Shown here: piece by piece, positions 1 through 13,270 of the stretch | How positions within the stretch are numbered: the first letter of the stretch is position 1 | How the letters are laid out: each line of letters starts with the position of its first letter | From: Certhia americana | Taxonomy: Eukaryota; Chordata; Aves; Passeriformes; Certhiidae | NCBI GenBank assembly: GCA_018697195.1 | Contig: CM031857.1 | Span: 62,936,069-63,000,068 of the forward strand | DNA: 64,000 nt | Direction of reading: 5' to 3' | Translations under genes and position numbers: made by a program | Notes under the pieces: generated by a model | Databases searched by the model: none | Told to the model about the DNA's origin: nothing | What the model saw: only the letters and a program-made list of their open reading frames with translations

Positions 1-1890
1 GATGATCAATATAATCTAGGAGGTTTCTTTTTTTTCATCTCCCATGGGTGGATATAGTTGATTAAGTCAACTTTCGATTACTATGTTATTCAGTATAGAA
101 ATAAATGTAATACTATTTGCTCTTGGCTGTGATTTTATAATTAGTATTTTGCTTTTAAGTTCCTTTTTTAGCTTTAGGATTAGAATCCAGCTGTAGAACA
201 CTAAATAGTTCCTTTGAGTCATCAGAGGTATTCATTAGATCAACAGAGAGCCCAACTCTATATATGTCACTAAGAAAAACTTTAGCTCATAGTTTGTTAC
301 TTTTCTTACAACTTTTTGATTCTGGAACTACCACTCTGAACAATTTTTAATCACTATCCTGTTCTTCCCCTTTAAAATGAGCACAATAGAACTAAGTACA
401 CAATTTAAAATCTTCTCTTACTTTCATAAAGTTAAATTTGGAGATCTGTTTTTCCAAACTAGGATTGTACATCACTGGTAAAGTCAGCAAGTGGCAAACT
501 GTGGTGGTGCATCCCCCTACCCCCACCCCCTCCCCAGGTCACACTATGATCTGAGGAAAGGAGGTTGTTTTCATTTTTTTTAAACCTAAAGGACTCTATA
601 AGAAGACATGAATGACTGAGAAAATTAAACCTTAAAACAGGGGAGGAGATGACAAATTAAGTTTTAGGGTCTGCAAAATAATAAAACACTTATAACTAAT
701 TTACCACCTAAATAAATAGAAGAAAACATAATTACAAAAATGTCCTATTTCATAAGTTATATAGTAAAATACTGATCTTGAGTAATAAAAATTCCTCATA
801 CTAGCTGAAATCTGCTCTGACTCTACTGACAGTGATAGGAACCAGTTAGCCAGTAAAATGACACAGACCTAACACTTATACTGGCAACTTCATAGCTGAT
901 ACTACTATTAATTTTTAAGTCCATACTTTAAATTATGAGAGAAAAGTATATTGTCTTGCCTTTCTGAGCCACTCTAGCAGGGTGATCTGCTTTGGAATGT
1001 GGTCAACTCAAATAAAGCTCTATTTTGCAAGCTATCAGTGGTGGGCTGATAGGTGCTGTCATGTGCTGGTTTTGGCATTGAATTTTTGCTAAAAGCAGTC
1101 TGGCTCACCAGCTCCAAATTAAGGTCCTGATAGTGAGGCACAGATTTGACAGATAAGCTGTTAAGGAGACCTGTAGACATATGACTGGCAGTCAGTCCTA
1201 TACACTGTAGAAGTCTAGTCCACTTTCACATGGTTGGGTTACTCTCACATATTCCTTCTTGGAGTACATGAAGTTTTCTCCCATGAAGTGGGGAAGCCCC
1301 TTCAAGGATACTCCTTGAGCCTGAGAGACAGAGATCTTCCCATGAGCATTGGGGTGCTGAGTTACACCAATCTCTACTTAATAATGGTTTCTTTTTTGCT
1401 AGTTTTATGTAATAGCTTTGATGTAGAGCAATATATCGATGCTATACACTGCTAATAGCTTTAGCTTTTACATTCTATAGTAAATAAATATGATTAAGAT
1501 CTTTTGTCTAATCATTTGTCATCTAAACAATAAATGAATTCATCTTCATATAAACTTACCTGATTTGCCATCATTAAACCTGCGGAATAAAATTACTTAA
1601 ACCATTGACAAAGTCTGGGTTAAGACTGGATCCAGTGACCTCAATTCCTCTCTGACAAGTTTAGAAAGCAAGGGGGGCCTTTTTTCACCCTGTGACTAAA
1701 CAGCAGGGCTTCTCTAATAAACTTTCTCTGAAGTTTCCATTCTCACCCACAACAGCTGCCCACTAAGGAATGCTCAAATCATGATAAAGGGTTATAAAAA
1801 AAATTTAAGGGTCATGCAAACAGTGATCCAGTTCCAGAGATGATGGATGGACAGCATGCAGTCCGTAAAGAAATCTTTAATCTTAGAAAG
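1..1890. other. Unique AT-rich non-coding DNA
   Basis: No gene, recognisable repeat family or structured RNA is evident. Open frames are under 75 codons with no domain-like content. There is a short C-rich tract near 513-536. Intergenic or intronic DNA is the simplest reading. Confidence 0.6.
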
Positions 1891-1892
1891 AA

Positions 1893-1914
1893 ATCTTAAT
1901 CTTTAGATTAAGAT
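1893..1914. repeat. Perfect 9-bp inverted repeat (hairpin)
   Basis: ATCTTAATC (1893-1901) and its exact reverse complement GATTAAGAT (1906-1914) flank the 4-base loop TTTA. A near copy of the left arm lies just upstream (about 1871-1885), so the site also contains a small direct duplication. It sits at the left shoulder of the GC-rich block that follows. No function can be assigned, and chance is possible in AT-rich DNA. Confidence 0.5.
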
Positions 1915-2009
1915 GTGCCATCAAAATAATGAGGGGAACAAGGCTTCTGCAAAAAAAGAGATTCAAAGTAAACTTTTAGGTATAGGTATATCGGTAACTG
2001 AGTAATGTG

Positions 2010-2700
2010 ATATGTGGTCACTGCTTCCACTGCCTGGTCCAGACCTCTCATGCCTGGCTGCTGGATCCCAGCCTGGGATCCCTGCTCTAGGAACGTTGCT
2101 GCAGTACTGAGTGTGTAATGCAGACACACACAGGGACACTGATTTGGCCCCAGTTGTGGCTACACAGACAGCCTCAGACAAGACTCAGGCCTTGGCAGTC
2201 CCCCCCCATTCAGGACTCACACCAGACACAGGCACTCAGGGACACGGCCCCTCCTCCTCTTGGGCAGTTAGAGGCAGAAAGTCACAAATGCAGCACACAC
2301 ACCCCATACTCTCCAGGTTCACAAATATACACCTTTACAGCTCTCCCTAGAACCAGCACAGCCTCTCTGTCTGCCCAACATCCCTGTCCATATCACAGTC
2401 CCCTTATCAAACCCACAGGCCTCCAGCTCATCAGCTGGTCTCAGTGGGTGCTCACTGCCCACATGCAGCACTCACACACTTGTTCCACTGGCAGGCCACA
2501 CCCATGGGTGCCCCTCAAATACCAGCATTGCACTGCTGCCTGCCAACTACCCCATCCAGACCTGGTGCCTCCTATTCCTGGCTGCTCCAGCTTGGAGTTT
2601 GACAGTGAATGCACACCAACACACTATGCATAGCTGGCTTAGGCAAGGTACACAGACCCTCCCCCAGCAGCATGCATCACAGGATGATTCATGGTCCCGA
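2010..2700. repeat. GC-rich, CA-biased block; probable unclassified old insertion
   Basis: Base composition changes abruptly from AT-rich flanks to C/A-rich sequence with many CACAC, CAGACA and CCTC words, then reverts near 2.7-2.8 kb. It contains an 8-bp inverted repeat, GGATCCCA/TGGGATCC, at 2063-2081 with a 3-base spacer. One forward frame stays open from 2118 to 2633 (171 codons); its product is rich in His, Pro, Ser and Thr with no recognisable domain, so the openness most likely reflects the scarcity of T-rich stop codons. The size, composition and sharp edges suggest a degraded LTR or other interspersed repeat, but I could not match it to a family. A degenerate tandem repeat is the alternative. 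Confidence 0.4.
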
Positions 2701-3930
2701 TCCAGCATTGAGCCCCTCACTGATTGTTCACTGAATTTCTTGTCACCACAATAGCAGAGGCAGGGACTCTTCTTTCAGAAGAAAATCCAACACGCTTAGA
2801 CTATGCTTGTGTTTATCTACTGCCTTGTGCAACAAAATCCAGGTTTGAATTCTTTTTACCTAAAGACAGAATCAAGTTATTTTGATTAATGAGGTTTGTA
2901 GTTGGTACAACACTGGGATTAATGATAACAAGTAATTACAATTTTAATTATGCTACAACATACGTAGGATTATATACAGCATGAAAGAAGGTTATGGTTC
3001 AGGTCCCAATACTTGGCCAAAATTCACATCTAAAATCCATGACATATTCATTCATGAACAAGCATTTGGTAAGGGGAATAGGGATCTTCTTCAGGTCCTG
3101 TAGAAAATTCAGTCCTTTTTCTTTAATCTGGAAATATCACCTCATTGCTATCTGAAACCCAAAACTGAAAGGAGAATTCAGTCAAAGCAATATAATTTTA
3201 CCTGCAACAAAGTAGTTTCAATATGTAATTCAAAACAATTCAACTCAATGGGGTTTTTGAACCTGGGCTGAGTTTAAAATTCAGGAAAACAATCAGGAAT
3301 CATTTTCCTTTAATCACCTATTACAACAGATTCTGTGAAACTCATCAAGGTGAAGCATAGCTTTACACCCATAAGAAAAACACTATCTCAGATGGTGATA
3401 ATGGATAGCAAGCTCCTGTGCTGAAAATAGGACAGTCCAAGTCCAATTTCTTTTTCTGTTTTCAGACCAGGTGGTCAGCCGGCCAACATTTTTTTAACAT
3501 AGTAACAACCACATTATATCAAATCAAAGTCACATGAAACTGGTCTGGCTCCTTTTTCCTTGCTTCAACAAAGTCAAACAGGTGCCTAGCACATTGTAAT
3601 AACTGTAATTTGTGAAATTATGGAATATAAGTAATAGCTGTGGTACTTGAAAATGCCAATAAAAATAGCAACACGAACTCTGGTGTAGAGATGAGGAATG
3701 GATGGCAGAGGATGGGGACATTCTAATATTACTGATCAAGTACAAAAAAAAAGTAGAACTTGTGTTTAATGTAACATATTGCATTTTTCTTCATTACAAT
3801 ACTTTATGTGGAGATACTGAAAACACTTAAAAATACTGAAAACACTTACAAATGTGTTGCAGCTTGTAATTTTTCCTTCCACATACTCTCCCATTCTTTG
3901 TTTTCTCATTCCTCCTTAATATGAGGAATT
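2701..3930. other. Unique AT-rich non-coding DNA
   Basis: No gene or recognisable repeat. The one structured item is a tandem duplication at 3814-3848. Confidence 0.55.
3814..3848. repeat. 16-bp tandem direct duplication
   Basis: The 16-base word beginning ATACTGAAAACAC occurs at 3814-3829 and again, unchanged, at 3833-3848, a period of 19 bases. This looks like a recent local slippage duplication. Confidence 0.8.
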
Positions 3931-4204
3931 TAATGGTGCCCAGTGACAGAGCAGGTAATCATGGGCACAATCTGAAATACTGGAGGTTCTGAACATCAAG
4001 AAACTTTTTTTCTTTACTGTGAGGGTGACTAAGCACTGGCACAAGTGGTGTAGATACACTGTGTAGTCTACCTCCCTGGGGATATTCAAAAGCCATCTGG
4101 ACACAGCTCTGGACAAGGAGCTGTAATTATCCCTGCTTGGTCAGGGGGTTTACTAGGTACCCTCCAGAGGCCCTGTTCAACCTCAGCCATTCTGATATTC
4201 TGTC
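3931..4204 (+). mobile_element. CR1 LINE, 3'-end fragment (sense)
   Basis: CR1 is the main avian non-LTR retrotransposon; copies are usually 5'-truncated and end in short ATTCTATG/ATTCTGTG-like repeats rather than poly(A). The fragment begins in the part of the CR1 3' region that reads GTGCCCAGTGACAG, continues through the ACTGTGAGGGTGAC segment near 4015-4030, the GGGGATATTCAAAA segment near 4078-4091 and a TCAGGGGGTTTACTAGGTAC segment at 4141-4160. It ends with CAGCCATTCTGATATTCTGT, the decayed terminal repeat. Many substitutions and small gaps show it is old. It cannot encode protein; an antisense open frame over it is a shadow. Confidence 0.85.
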
Positions 4205-5734
4205 AACTCTAAGCAAAAATGAAAGAAAATCTGGAAGTATTTGAAGCAATTTCATATTTTCCCAGAGCTGAAAACATAATTTTGTACTGAAGTACTTTAT
4301 TTTTGACAATCTTAGCTGTATAAATGTAGTCCGATTCTACAATTTCTAATTTTGTTCCATAAAAATCTATGCCTTTGGAAAAGTTGCATAAAGCATTATA
4401 TTTACAATATTGAAGTCCTTACTAAACAAAAGAATTGGTAGAAATTGTACCTCAACACAGATTTCTAGAAAAGGTACTCCAATATTAGTGAGCTTAAAGT
4501 ACTACTTATGTGACTAAGGTTTTTTGCTGCTTCCTTATTTTCCCAGACACAGTCATACACGGGTAGAAAGTGGGCTGCAAATAATGTAAGGTATTTTGTT
4601 GTCCTGAGTACTAAAAGCCTGAAGTACAGGAAAAATCAAGCCATGTGATATTGAGTGTTTGAAATGTCCTGTGGCAGGTGAATTATGAGCTGTGTGGGAA
4701 ACAGAACTTTAATGTAGGAAGTATAAACACTAGGTTTCAGAATGGCTCCATTTTTTCCATTGTGCACTAGATTCTAAAATGAATTTTATTTCCAATTATG
4801 TACTTGAATCATACAGCAAGTTACAGGAATCAGCATTAAAAGTAGATTTTGGTTCTTTTTTATTCCAAAAACCAAACCTTTGAGCTTTGAAAAACTATTG
4901 TATTGTTTTTGCTAATCGGGGATCCCAGAAATAATTATACTATTGTTCGGTTGCTGAATGTCTCACAGGGACAAATTTGGCTACAGATCCTATCCATTGT
5001 TATAAACCAAGCTGTAATTAAAAAACATTACTACGCTGGGTAGTTGGAAATAGAACCTGCTGAATTTTAACCAGCCAAGCCGCATTTTGAGTTTACAAAT
5101 TAGGTGCTTGAAACTTCTTCACTCAATACTGTTGTGAATTAAAAGCCTTGATTTCTGGCCTTGATTTTCCAGACAGGAAGAAACCACTAAAACATCCAGT
5201 TCACAGCAAGTCAAATTTAACTTTACAGGATGGGATGTAGCTCCAAATGTCAAAATATTTATTTAAGCATGACGTGCTTTCAATTGTCACTGAAATATTT
5301 TATTTCAGATGTGGAGATTTTGCATCAACAAAAACTGTTTTCCTTTCTTTTCTGAGCTATAATGTTATACTTTGTGTTAAGATGACAAAGAAATATTATG
5401 AAGGAAAAACAATTTCAAAGAAAACATTCTGGAAAGATTGTTGATACGGAGAATTAAAAGTGAAGCTTGAAATAACAATTTACTTTTATTATGGAAACCA
5501 AACAGAAGATTCTATACATGACATAATTCACTGAAACTTCACTCATGAATAAAGAAGTCAGAGGAGAAGCATATTAAAATAAAATCAATTGTAAACAGTA
5601 GACAAATACCCTAAAAAGCCCACGGACTATCGATGATTAAATGACGATTAAATGATGATTATGGAGAATATATTGTTCGTGCACAAGTATAAGTAGAGAT
5701 AGTAAACAAACAAGAAAAATCTATGCTTAATTCA

Positions 5735-5757
5735 AGACATCTTTGTGGAAGATGTCT
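5735..5757. repeat. Perfect 9-bp hairpin
   Basis: AGACATCTT (5735-5743) and its reverse complement AAGATGTCT (5749-5757) enclose the loop TGTGG. The stem is too short for a microRNA precursor, and no function is inferred. Confidence 0.5.
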
Positions 5758-7124
5758 GTTTCATAAAGTTTGTTCCTTCCAGGATAAAAAAAAAGATTCT
5801 TAATTGTGTATTAAAACAGGACTCTTTTAAATTTTTTAAAATTTTTTTTTAAAATTAAATCAAGCCTGCAAATGGAGGCCAAGTCACAAAAACAGATTAG
5901 TAACTGTTTCAGCAGAACATATATATGTTTGTATTTGCTCCACAGAAAGAACTGGCAAAGTTTTTGAATTAACATATGGTTGCTGTAGTACATGTTTTAT
6001 AAAAAAACAATGATTTGTTATGTTTTGTGGTTCCGATTGACTTAGTGAAAGGTCGCTAAAATATACAATCTACATTATCTTGCAGTTTTGAAAGATGAAT
6101 CAATGACTGTTGTAGTGTATCTCACAAGAAGGCCACAAAGCTCTTCAAACAGGGCTTTGTACAACTCAGCTCACTGAGACACATTTTCTTCTTTCGTGTT
6201 TCATTGAACTTTGTAAAAAAATGTAAACATGATATAAAATCAATCTACTTTCTTAGTAGAAGCCACTCTTGCTTTTCCCTGATAATCTTGGCTCAAGTCT
6301 GTGTTATGTACAAATTGTGCAGTAGATCCCTGCAATTTGCTAAGAGAAATAGGGTTATTTTTTCTTGGCTGCTTCTAAACTAAACCTCCTCGCGCATTCC
6401 CCATGGCAGTCCTTATTCAAGGATCCTGCTTGCATCACAGGATAATCCATTCTTCATGCTTATCTTGATATCTTACCCACAGAACCAAGATAATGGAGAT
6501 AGATAGGGTTTTGGCCAATCTTTCAAGCTAAACTAAGAATGAAAAAAGAAAAAGTAATTGATGCAGCCTCTTCATGCTACTTCTTCATACCATGCTTCCC
6601 ATATAAATAGCTGGAGTGCCTCAGTATATACTTCTTTTTCCCCTTAAGGTAACAATGCTGGTATTGGTTTCGGAATTTAAATTGTTGTTATACCAGACAA
6701 TAATTTGATTTCTTCTGCTCAATTTATTAGTACTAAAATTTCATAGAAATCTGTAAATTACACTGCAATGTATTAAAAGGAAACATAAATATAGTTACCT
6801 ATTATATCTGTTTTGCTACTAAGGCTACACAAAACTGGCCTTTTCATAAAGGTGAAAAATATTATTTTTTACAGTCTGATGCATGACTGGGTAAGAAATG
6901 ACAGCACGACGGTCCTAAACACATTTAAACATGGAGAACAAAGAGCATGTCTGGCTGAAGAGTTGTGTTAGTTTTTCAGAGACAGTGAATGAAGGAAAAT
7001 CTGCAGTCAAATCCTGTGGTTTCCACTATCTTTTGAGGCAATATCACATTCTTCAAGTATTAATATAGTGATGTTCCTTCATTTTATTTCATGAAACTAG
7101 AGTCTTTATTTCATAATTTTTCCT

Positions 7125-7178
7125 GTGTTTTGTTGGTTTGGTTTTTTTCATTGTTTTGGTTTGGTTTTTGGTTTTAAT
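7125..7178 (+). repeat. T/G-rich low-complexity tract
   Basis: Irregular TTTGG, TTTTG and GGTTTTT words on the plus strand. Similar tracts recur in this window on both strands. Confidence 0.8.
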
Positions 7179-10131
7179 TGGCCATTCAAAAGACTGACAA
7201 ATCTTTAGCTAAAGGCACCAAACACAGGACTATCATATGTTTTAAGTTTTGCCTTCCTAATATCCACCTAAAAGGCAAATTGTCCTTTTCTTAATAAGCA
7301 TTGCTACCTAAAATCATCTTGACTGCAAGATACATTTGACTCAACAGGAAAGCTAAATGTTACAATTTATTGTAGTCTAAGTCAGAGCATTATCTTGTTT
7401 GACTGTGGAGTCTGGTAAATCACTAATAAATGTTGATAATTTTAAATATTAGCCCCCATCCTCCTGATTTAATTGTCTGAGACTCAGGAAATCAGTTCTA
7501 AGCCTAAGATTATGAAAATTAAGATCTCAGGTACAAGGAAAGGAAAGTGGAGAGAAAAGAGGGAAACTTCTATACAATACAACAAAAAAGAAAATTGCCA
7601 TGTGTGTTGCCAGTAGAAAACTAAGCCCATGTTCAGAAATATTATTCACCCAAATGGCTAGATGTTAGTAAACCATGTTAGCTTGACATATTTATCACAT
7701 ATTTCTTACCAGAAACTCTGTGGGAAAAAAAGCCTTAAAAAGAACTCATTAAAAATGGAACAAATTTGTACTATTACAAATTAAAATTAATGGAGGAGAA
7801 GAGGCAGCTCTAATGAACATTCATGCCATCCTAAAAGATATACAATTGTAAAATAACAATAACATGCCTTTTTGGAATGCCTGTGCTCAATCACTGCCTA
7901 TAGATGACAAGGTAAACTTAGGGCATGTATTAGAAGATGTAACACAGATTAATTCCTTTGACAACTCTGTTGTTATAACCCTTGACATTAGAGAGACATG
8001 AAGTTCAAAGATTTCAAATTTAAATGCCTCAAATTAACCTACCTACATCTTGCACTATGTTCATAACTATTAAGTCATTTGACTTTAGATATTCAATACT
8101 TAAAATTTTAGCTGTGTTTAAGAAAAGTATTTAAGATGTAAGACCCTGAAGAAATAGATCTCACTGCAAAAGGACACTAGACTGACTTATTCACATATAA
8201 ACAATTTAGTTGCAATAGGATTGTATTTTATGTGATCATTACTAATTTGAAGACTTAATCAATCTTCAATTTATTTATTTAGTTTGATTTTGGTGATTCT
8301 AGGTACTCCTGGAATGACAGATAATGCACATTACAAGTGCACTCAATTGAAGAAGCATTTCAGAAGCAGTGTACCAATTACAACAATAACCAGCGTAACT
8401 TCTCTACACTCTGAGAAGTTTTACATTAGTAAAAGCATGTGTTGATCAATAATGCATATGAAGTACTAAATGTAGAAACAGCTGTTGCTGAGATTTAACA
8501 AGTTAAATTATAATAATATATTTACCCTGATTTACATTCTGTAAAACTCATACAGCTTCCATAATGTGAATAGGGTAATAAAGCTTCAGGGACTTACTTT
8601 TACCTATAAATCACATTTTAAATGTGAGAAGGAACAAATAGAATATTTCCTCTCTCAGGATTGTACATTATCTGGAGGCTGCTTATAAAAGTAAACCTAT
8701 TATTGTCATATATGAAAAAATTTACTACTTTGTTTGCATTTACATGTATAATGTTAACATAAATTATGTTTATAGTTTCTAATGAGTTACAGAAGTGTTC
8801 CATCAACTAAGGTTTATTAATTATATTGAGTAAACTGGTACATGTAGTATGATGTCAATAATCATTACTGACACTGCACCTTACTGCTGAAGCCCACAAT
8901 TACTGTGTTATAGAAGTACTGTGTATTTAAGGATCTATCACTGTCAGTAACTGCAGCAGATATGCAGAGTTCTGCAGTGCCAAGAAGCAGGAAACTTTAC
9001 AGTGATCTTCAACAGAAAGACAGATGTGATAAAAAACCCTTTAGTATTCTGTTCCATTAGCATTCTTTAGTACCACACATCCAATAACCTTGGAAATAAA
9101 GCAGGCCATGGATCTTGTGTGAAGGTAGCAATCTTGTGTCTGAGATGATGCAGTTCTTGCTCTATATTAGAATTAATCTTGTGATTTGAATGCTTTCATT
9201 CTAATAATGCATGTAAAAGAAAGAAAATCATACTTCAAAATCCTAAGATTTAACAACAAATGACCAGCGTCCACTAGGAAGTTTGTACCAAAAGGCTTTA
9301 AAGGTAGTCATTGTCCTAAACTGAAAAAAAAAGGGTGGTGTGGGGGGAAGAAACACCTTTAAATGATCACAATATAATCTAGCCAGTGTTCATAGTGACA
9401 TCATGTTGGGAATCTTCACTTTTGTTTATGTGGGTTTGAAGAAATTCAATTAAGAAGATTATATGGATTCTTAATAAAACAAGGATTAACAAATGCAGAA
9501 AAAAGCAGAATTTTCATAAAGACTCTAAGGATATCTTGTACTAGCATGGGGACAGAAGGAGGGAAAGGAAGGAGGCTCTCAATTTAGGGACGTTATTGGA
9601 GAATAGTAAATTAGGACATTGTTCCTGAACTAGTAGTGGGTTGTATGGGTATCTGTCACTGTCAACTCACTGGATTACAATTAACTCTGAGTCAACAGCC
9701 GTGTCTTCTCCTACCAGCAGAGAAAGCAGAAACAGCAGCAGCACTGCTCTTTGAGGACAAGAACGTTTGCCTGCTATGATTCTAGAAAGCAGCTGTACAT
9801 CTATTAACACAAAGAGCACTAGAGCTGTCACATTGGACAAATGGATCCACATTGGAAAAACTGAGAGTAGACATGATTGTCAAGGATAATATGGTTAAGT
9901 TAGTGCATCCTGGGAGTGATGCAATTTATAGAATATTTTAATTTTGAAACTAATATTGTTATCCCAATTGATTGCACACACTAAAAGCTAATTAAAACAC
10001 CTCTGTTGACATATCTGCATCTCTAATAGAAAAAGAACTAGACAATAATGTATTTCCATATGTTTTCTTACTTGGGACAGGAGGTCCTTAAGAACTGCTT
10101 TCTTACCAACAGTTTTATACATTTATTTTAG

Positions 10132-10153
10132 ATTTTGTTTGTTTGTTTGTGTC

Positions 10154-10184
<31 letters not shown>
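10132..10184 (+). repeat. (GTTT)n/(TTTTG)n simple repeat
   Basis: A short GTTT array merges into about five TTTTG units between 10153 and 10182. Confidence 0.85.
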
Positions 10185-10187
<3 letters not shown>

Positions 10188-10608
10188 TTTGAACTCCCAA
10201 AGCTCTGGAGTTTTCATTTTGCATATGCAAAGACGTGATGCAGTAAATGAAAATTTAAAAAATCCCTAGCTTTTCACTTAGGATTCTCCCGGGAACAATG
10301 TATATTAAAAATACTGACTACAAGCTTCTCTTCCAGCACATATAACACACATGTATAACTGCCTTGCAAAATCTTATGGTGTCAAAGTTTAAAAAACTAA
10401 ACCACAGAGAATGCTGGTATTTTCTGCGCCTGAATATTTGTTTTTTGGTTTTTTTTTTTTTTTTTTGTGTTACTTTGATAATGGGACTTTCATTCCCGTG
10501 CCATGTTAACTGTTGGGGAAAGTCTCTGCTGCATGAAATTGTAAACCCAAATAAAACACAAAATCATGAATCAGCCTATTAAGGTGATTCCACACAGAGA
10601 TTTCTATT

Positions 10609-10632
10609 AAAAAAAAAAAAAAAAAAAAAAAA
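10609..10632 (+). repeat. Poly(A) run, 24 bases
   Basis: Uninterrupted A24. No retrocopy-like sequence precedes it, so it is treated as a mononucleotide repeat. Confidence 0.85.
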
Positions 10633-13070
10633 GCGCCTCATCAGCTTATCCAGAAAGAAAGCTAAAACCTCATTAACAAACAGGATGAAAAAGAATAGAA
10701 GAAAAAAATTACTTCTTGCATGGAAATCAGCTAAGCAACAGCAGTATTGCTGTACTATCAAAACAGCAGATACTCTCAATGGTATCTTACTGTGAGAAAA
10801 AACAGTTAGGATGTATTTTCTGCTGGCCTCAAGCAGAAGTCAAATGAGACCTGACAAGAATCACTATTATTATTAGACTCCATCCAATTTTTAGTATTTT
10901 CCACAAATTACATATGGCATGCTCTTGACACATTAAAAGTTATAGGGAAAACAAGAACTCTGACTATTATTTGGATAGTTCCAGGTAATGCTGCCAATGC
11001 CATGGTCCCCCTAGAATAAGCAGAAAATGTTTGATAGTCCACATTATATTTTGATGTATAATAACCTACTTTGTACTGCTTGAGATTAATGTTAATAAAG
11101 TAAAATCATACTGACAAACTTCTTTCAGTGGCCTGAAAGAATAACTTTGCAGAAATCTCTGAAGTTACATCAACTGATGCTAATAGTCATCTACTTTTAC
11201 TTGGCCTCTGTTGGAAAGACATTCACTAAGTTATATTCTGAAAACTATAGAAATTTACATGATCTTGGCCTGTGATTTTTCCATTTTCGGTCTACAAAAC
11301 TGGAGAAAGCAGAAAGTTGGACACCATAAAACAATTTAGTGATTGGTGCGTATATTTTTCTAATATGCATACTAGCAAGTATCTCATTTCACAGAATTTG
11401 TCAGATTCCATTACCTTTGATCCCAGTGTTTAAAACTGGTTGATTTATATGTGCATTTTCCACCTAGTATATACAACCATGTTAATTAATACAAATAGCC
11501 AAGCCAAAGACTGCTGACTTTTGAGCCCAACATTTACTAACATTTCAAGGTTAATTTTTACCTGGTTTGCAAAGTCTAGTTTTTCATTAGGCAAATTGAC
11601 AAGCACAAAAATTCTGTCTCACATTTTATTTAGCGCAACAATACTAATTTAAATAAAAGCATGAAAATCACAGAGCCACAAAGGAATGAAATTGCACTTC
11701 ACAAAAAAATCGTAAAGGTATTATGCATATGCCCTATGTGCCTTCATTTTCCAGTGAATATTAGAAAAAAAGAGTCCATATAGGTTGTATTTAAACCTAA
11801 ACTATATGTTGACAAATAGTGCTGTTATGCCATGATAAATTCTACATTACTAGCTATCTACTGAACAGACAGGACACTCTTGTGTGTAAGAATTTAGCAT
11901 TAGAAAAACCTCTATATATGGGCAAATTGAACTGACTTGTTTTAATATTGATTTCTAACATACAGTAGTAGCTCAGGATCCTTTCTGATATGATCCTTTC
12001 TATGACAGATGGATGAAAATGCATGGTGGCACTTTGAGATTTAAGGTGTTATCAAACTGTGGAATGAATCACAGAGCTCAATGCCTGTGGAAGCCACCTT
12101 ATCTCAGTCTTCACAGGTTGACAAGGCATGTAAAGAATGCATCCAAACTCCCTGGTCTGATCTCTATTGTTGACAGATCACAGATATGGAAGTCTTAGAT
12201 ATTTCCACAGGAACTGCAAGTAGGATGATAACCAGTCAAAAATGGCAGACAGCCACACCTATTTCTTAAAAAAAAAAAAAAAGTGGAAGTTGAAAGGTGT
12301 TTATTTTCTTTAGAGAGGGTGAACAGAGAAAGATGTCATTGCATTACAGTTTCTAGTAATATAAAAAACTAGTGAAAAGAACAGGCAAAGCAAGTTTCAG
12401 AAAATTCTCTAAAATAGAGACTTTAATACTTCATACAATTTTGAATTTTTTATTAGAAGCAATAAATACAGGTCTAACTTAGAAGCTAGTAAAGTTGCTG
12501 GAAAGTTTTCCACTGATCTCAATGGTATTAGGTTTAGTTTATCAGCATTTTTGCTAACACTAAATTCAATAAAATTCCGTGGTTTTCCTGTCATCTAACT
12601 GATATTGTTATGATTCTTTCTGACTATACCAACATTTTAAATCTAAATTACATTATTCACAGATAATATTTTTTGTACTAGAGACACTCATTATACATAT
12701 TCTACTTTTCTGCCCTGTGGTGTTGGATTTTGTTTTCTAATGCATGCTAATAAGTATTTCTTGGATATAAAAAAACCCTGATAATGGCTTCTTTAACAAG
12801 TTTTAAGTATATTAAATAATCACTTTGGTTTGACATTAAGTGTTTTGTGTGCCAGTGTTTTGTCTGTGCATGTAAGTTCCTGTGCCTGAACTTCCTAGAA
12901 TCAATTAAATATATATTCCTTTAATAGCTTATCTCTCTAGTTTTTAAAAGGAGATCAAATTGTTATGTGTAATTAATGAGCCATATATGAAGCCTGCCCT
13001 TAACTTCTGAATTATACAATATCTAAAAAAAAAAAGTAGTAAAAAATTATGTAGCAGTCAAAGCAAGATC

Positions 13071-13270
13071 GACATTTCAGTATGAAGTGACAGACGTGCT
13101 TCATTAAAGGCCAAATCCTGCAGTTATTCCTCAGAAGGTAATGGAGGCCTTGCACTGCAATAACGAATGCTGGTTTCATTGACAGGTAATTACTCTGTTA
13201 ATGCCTCCATTATGCAAAAGCAGACCAGCCAAACTGCTAAGATGTCAAGCATCCATCACTTTTGGTCAGA
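13071..13270. promoter_or_regulatory. Candidate conserved regulatory element
   Basis: A low-repeat patch unlike its AT-rich surroundings. It has TAATTA (13187-13192, a homeodomain core site), an octamer-like ATGCAAA at 13212-13218, and a perfect 10-bp inverted repeat TAATGGAGGC/GCCTCCATTA (13139-13148 and 13203-13212) that encloses the homeodomain site. These features resemble vertebrate non-coding conserved elements, but conservation cannot be seen from one sequence. Confidence 0.35.

Larger units (their letters stand above)
4205..13070. other. Long unique AT-rich stretch, no gene seen
   Basis: Nearly 9 kb without a supportable gene or recognised transposon. It holds G/T-rich low-complexity tracts (7125-7178, 10132-10184), an A24 run (10609-10632), a T-rich run near 10442-10466 and a small hairpin at 5735-5757. 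Open frames do not exceed about 75 codons. Confidence 0.55.

Noticed and set aside
2118..2633. 171-codon forward open frame
   Set aside because: No domain, biased His/Pro/Ser/Thr composition, and an overlapping open frame in the same GC-rich block. Best explained by few stop codons in C-rich DNA.
5735..5757. microRNA precursor
   Set aside because: The stem is only 9 bp and does not extend; a precursor needs roughly 20 or more paired bases per arm.
11990..12200. Possible LINE ORF2 remnant (a frame with KLWN-like residues)
   Set aside because: Only a few residues resemble the motif and neighbouring positions do not; not distinguishable from chance.
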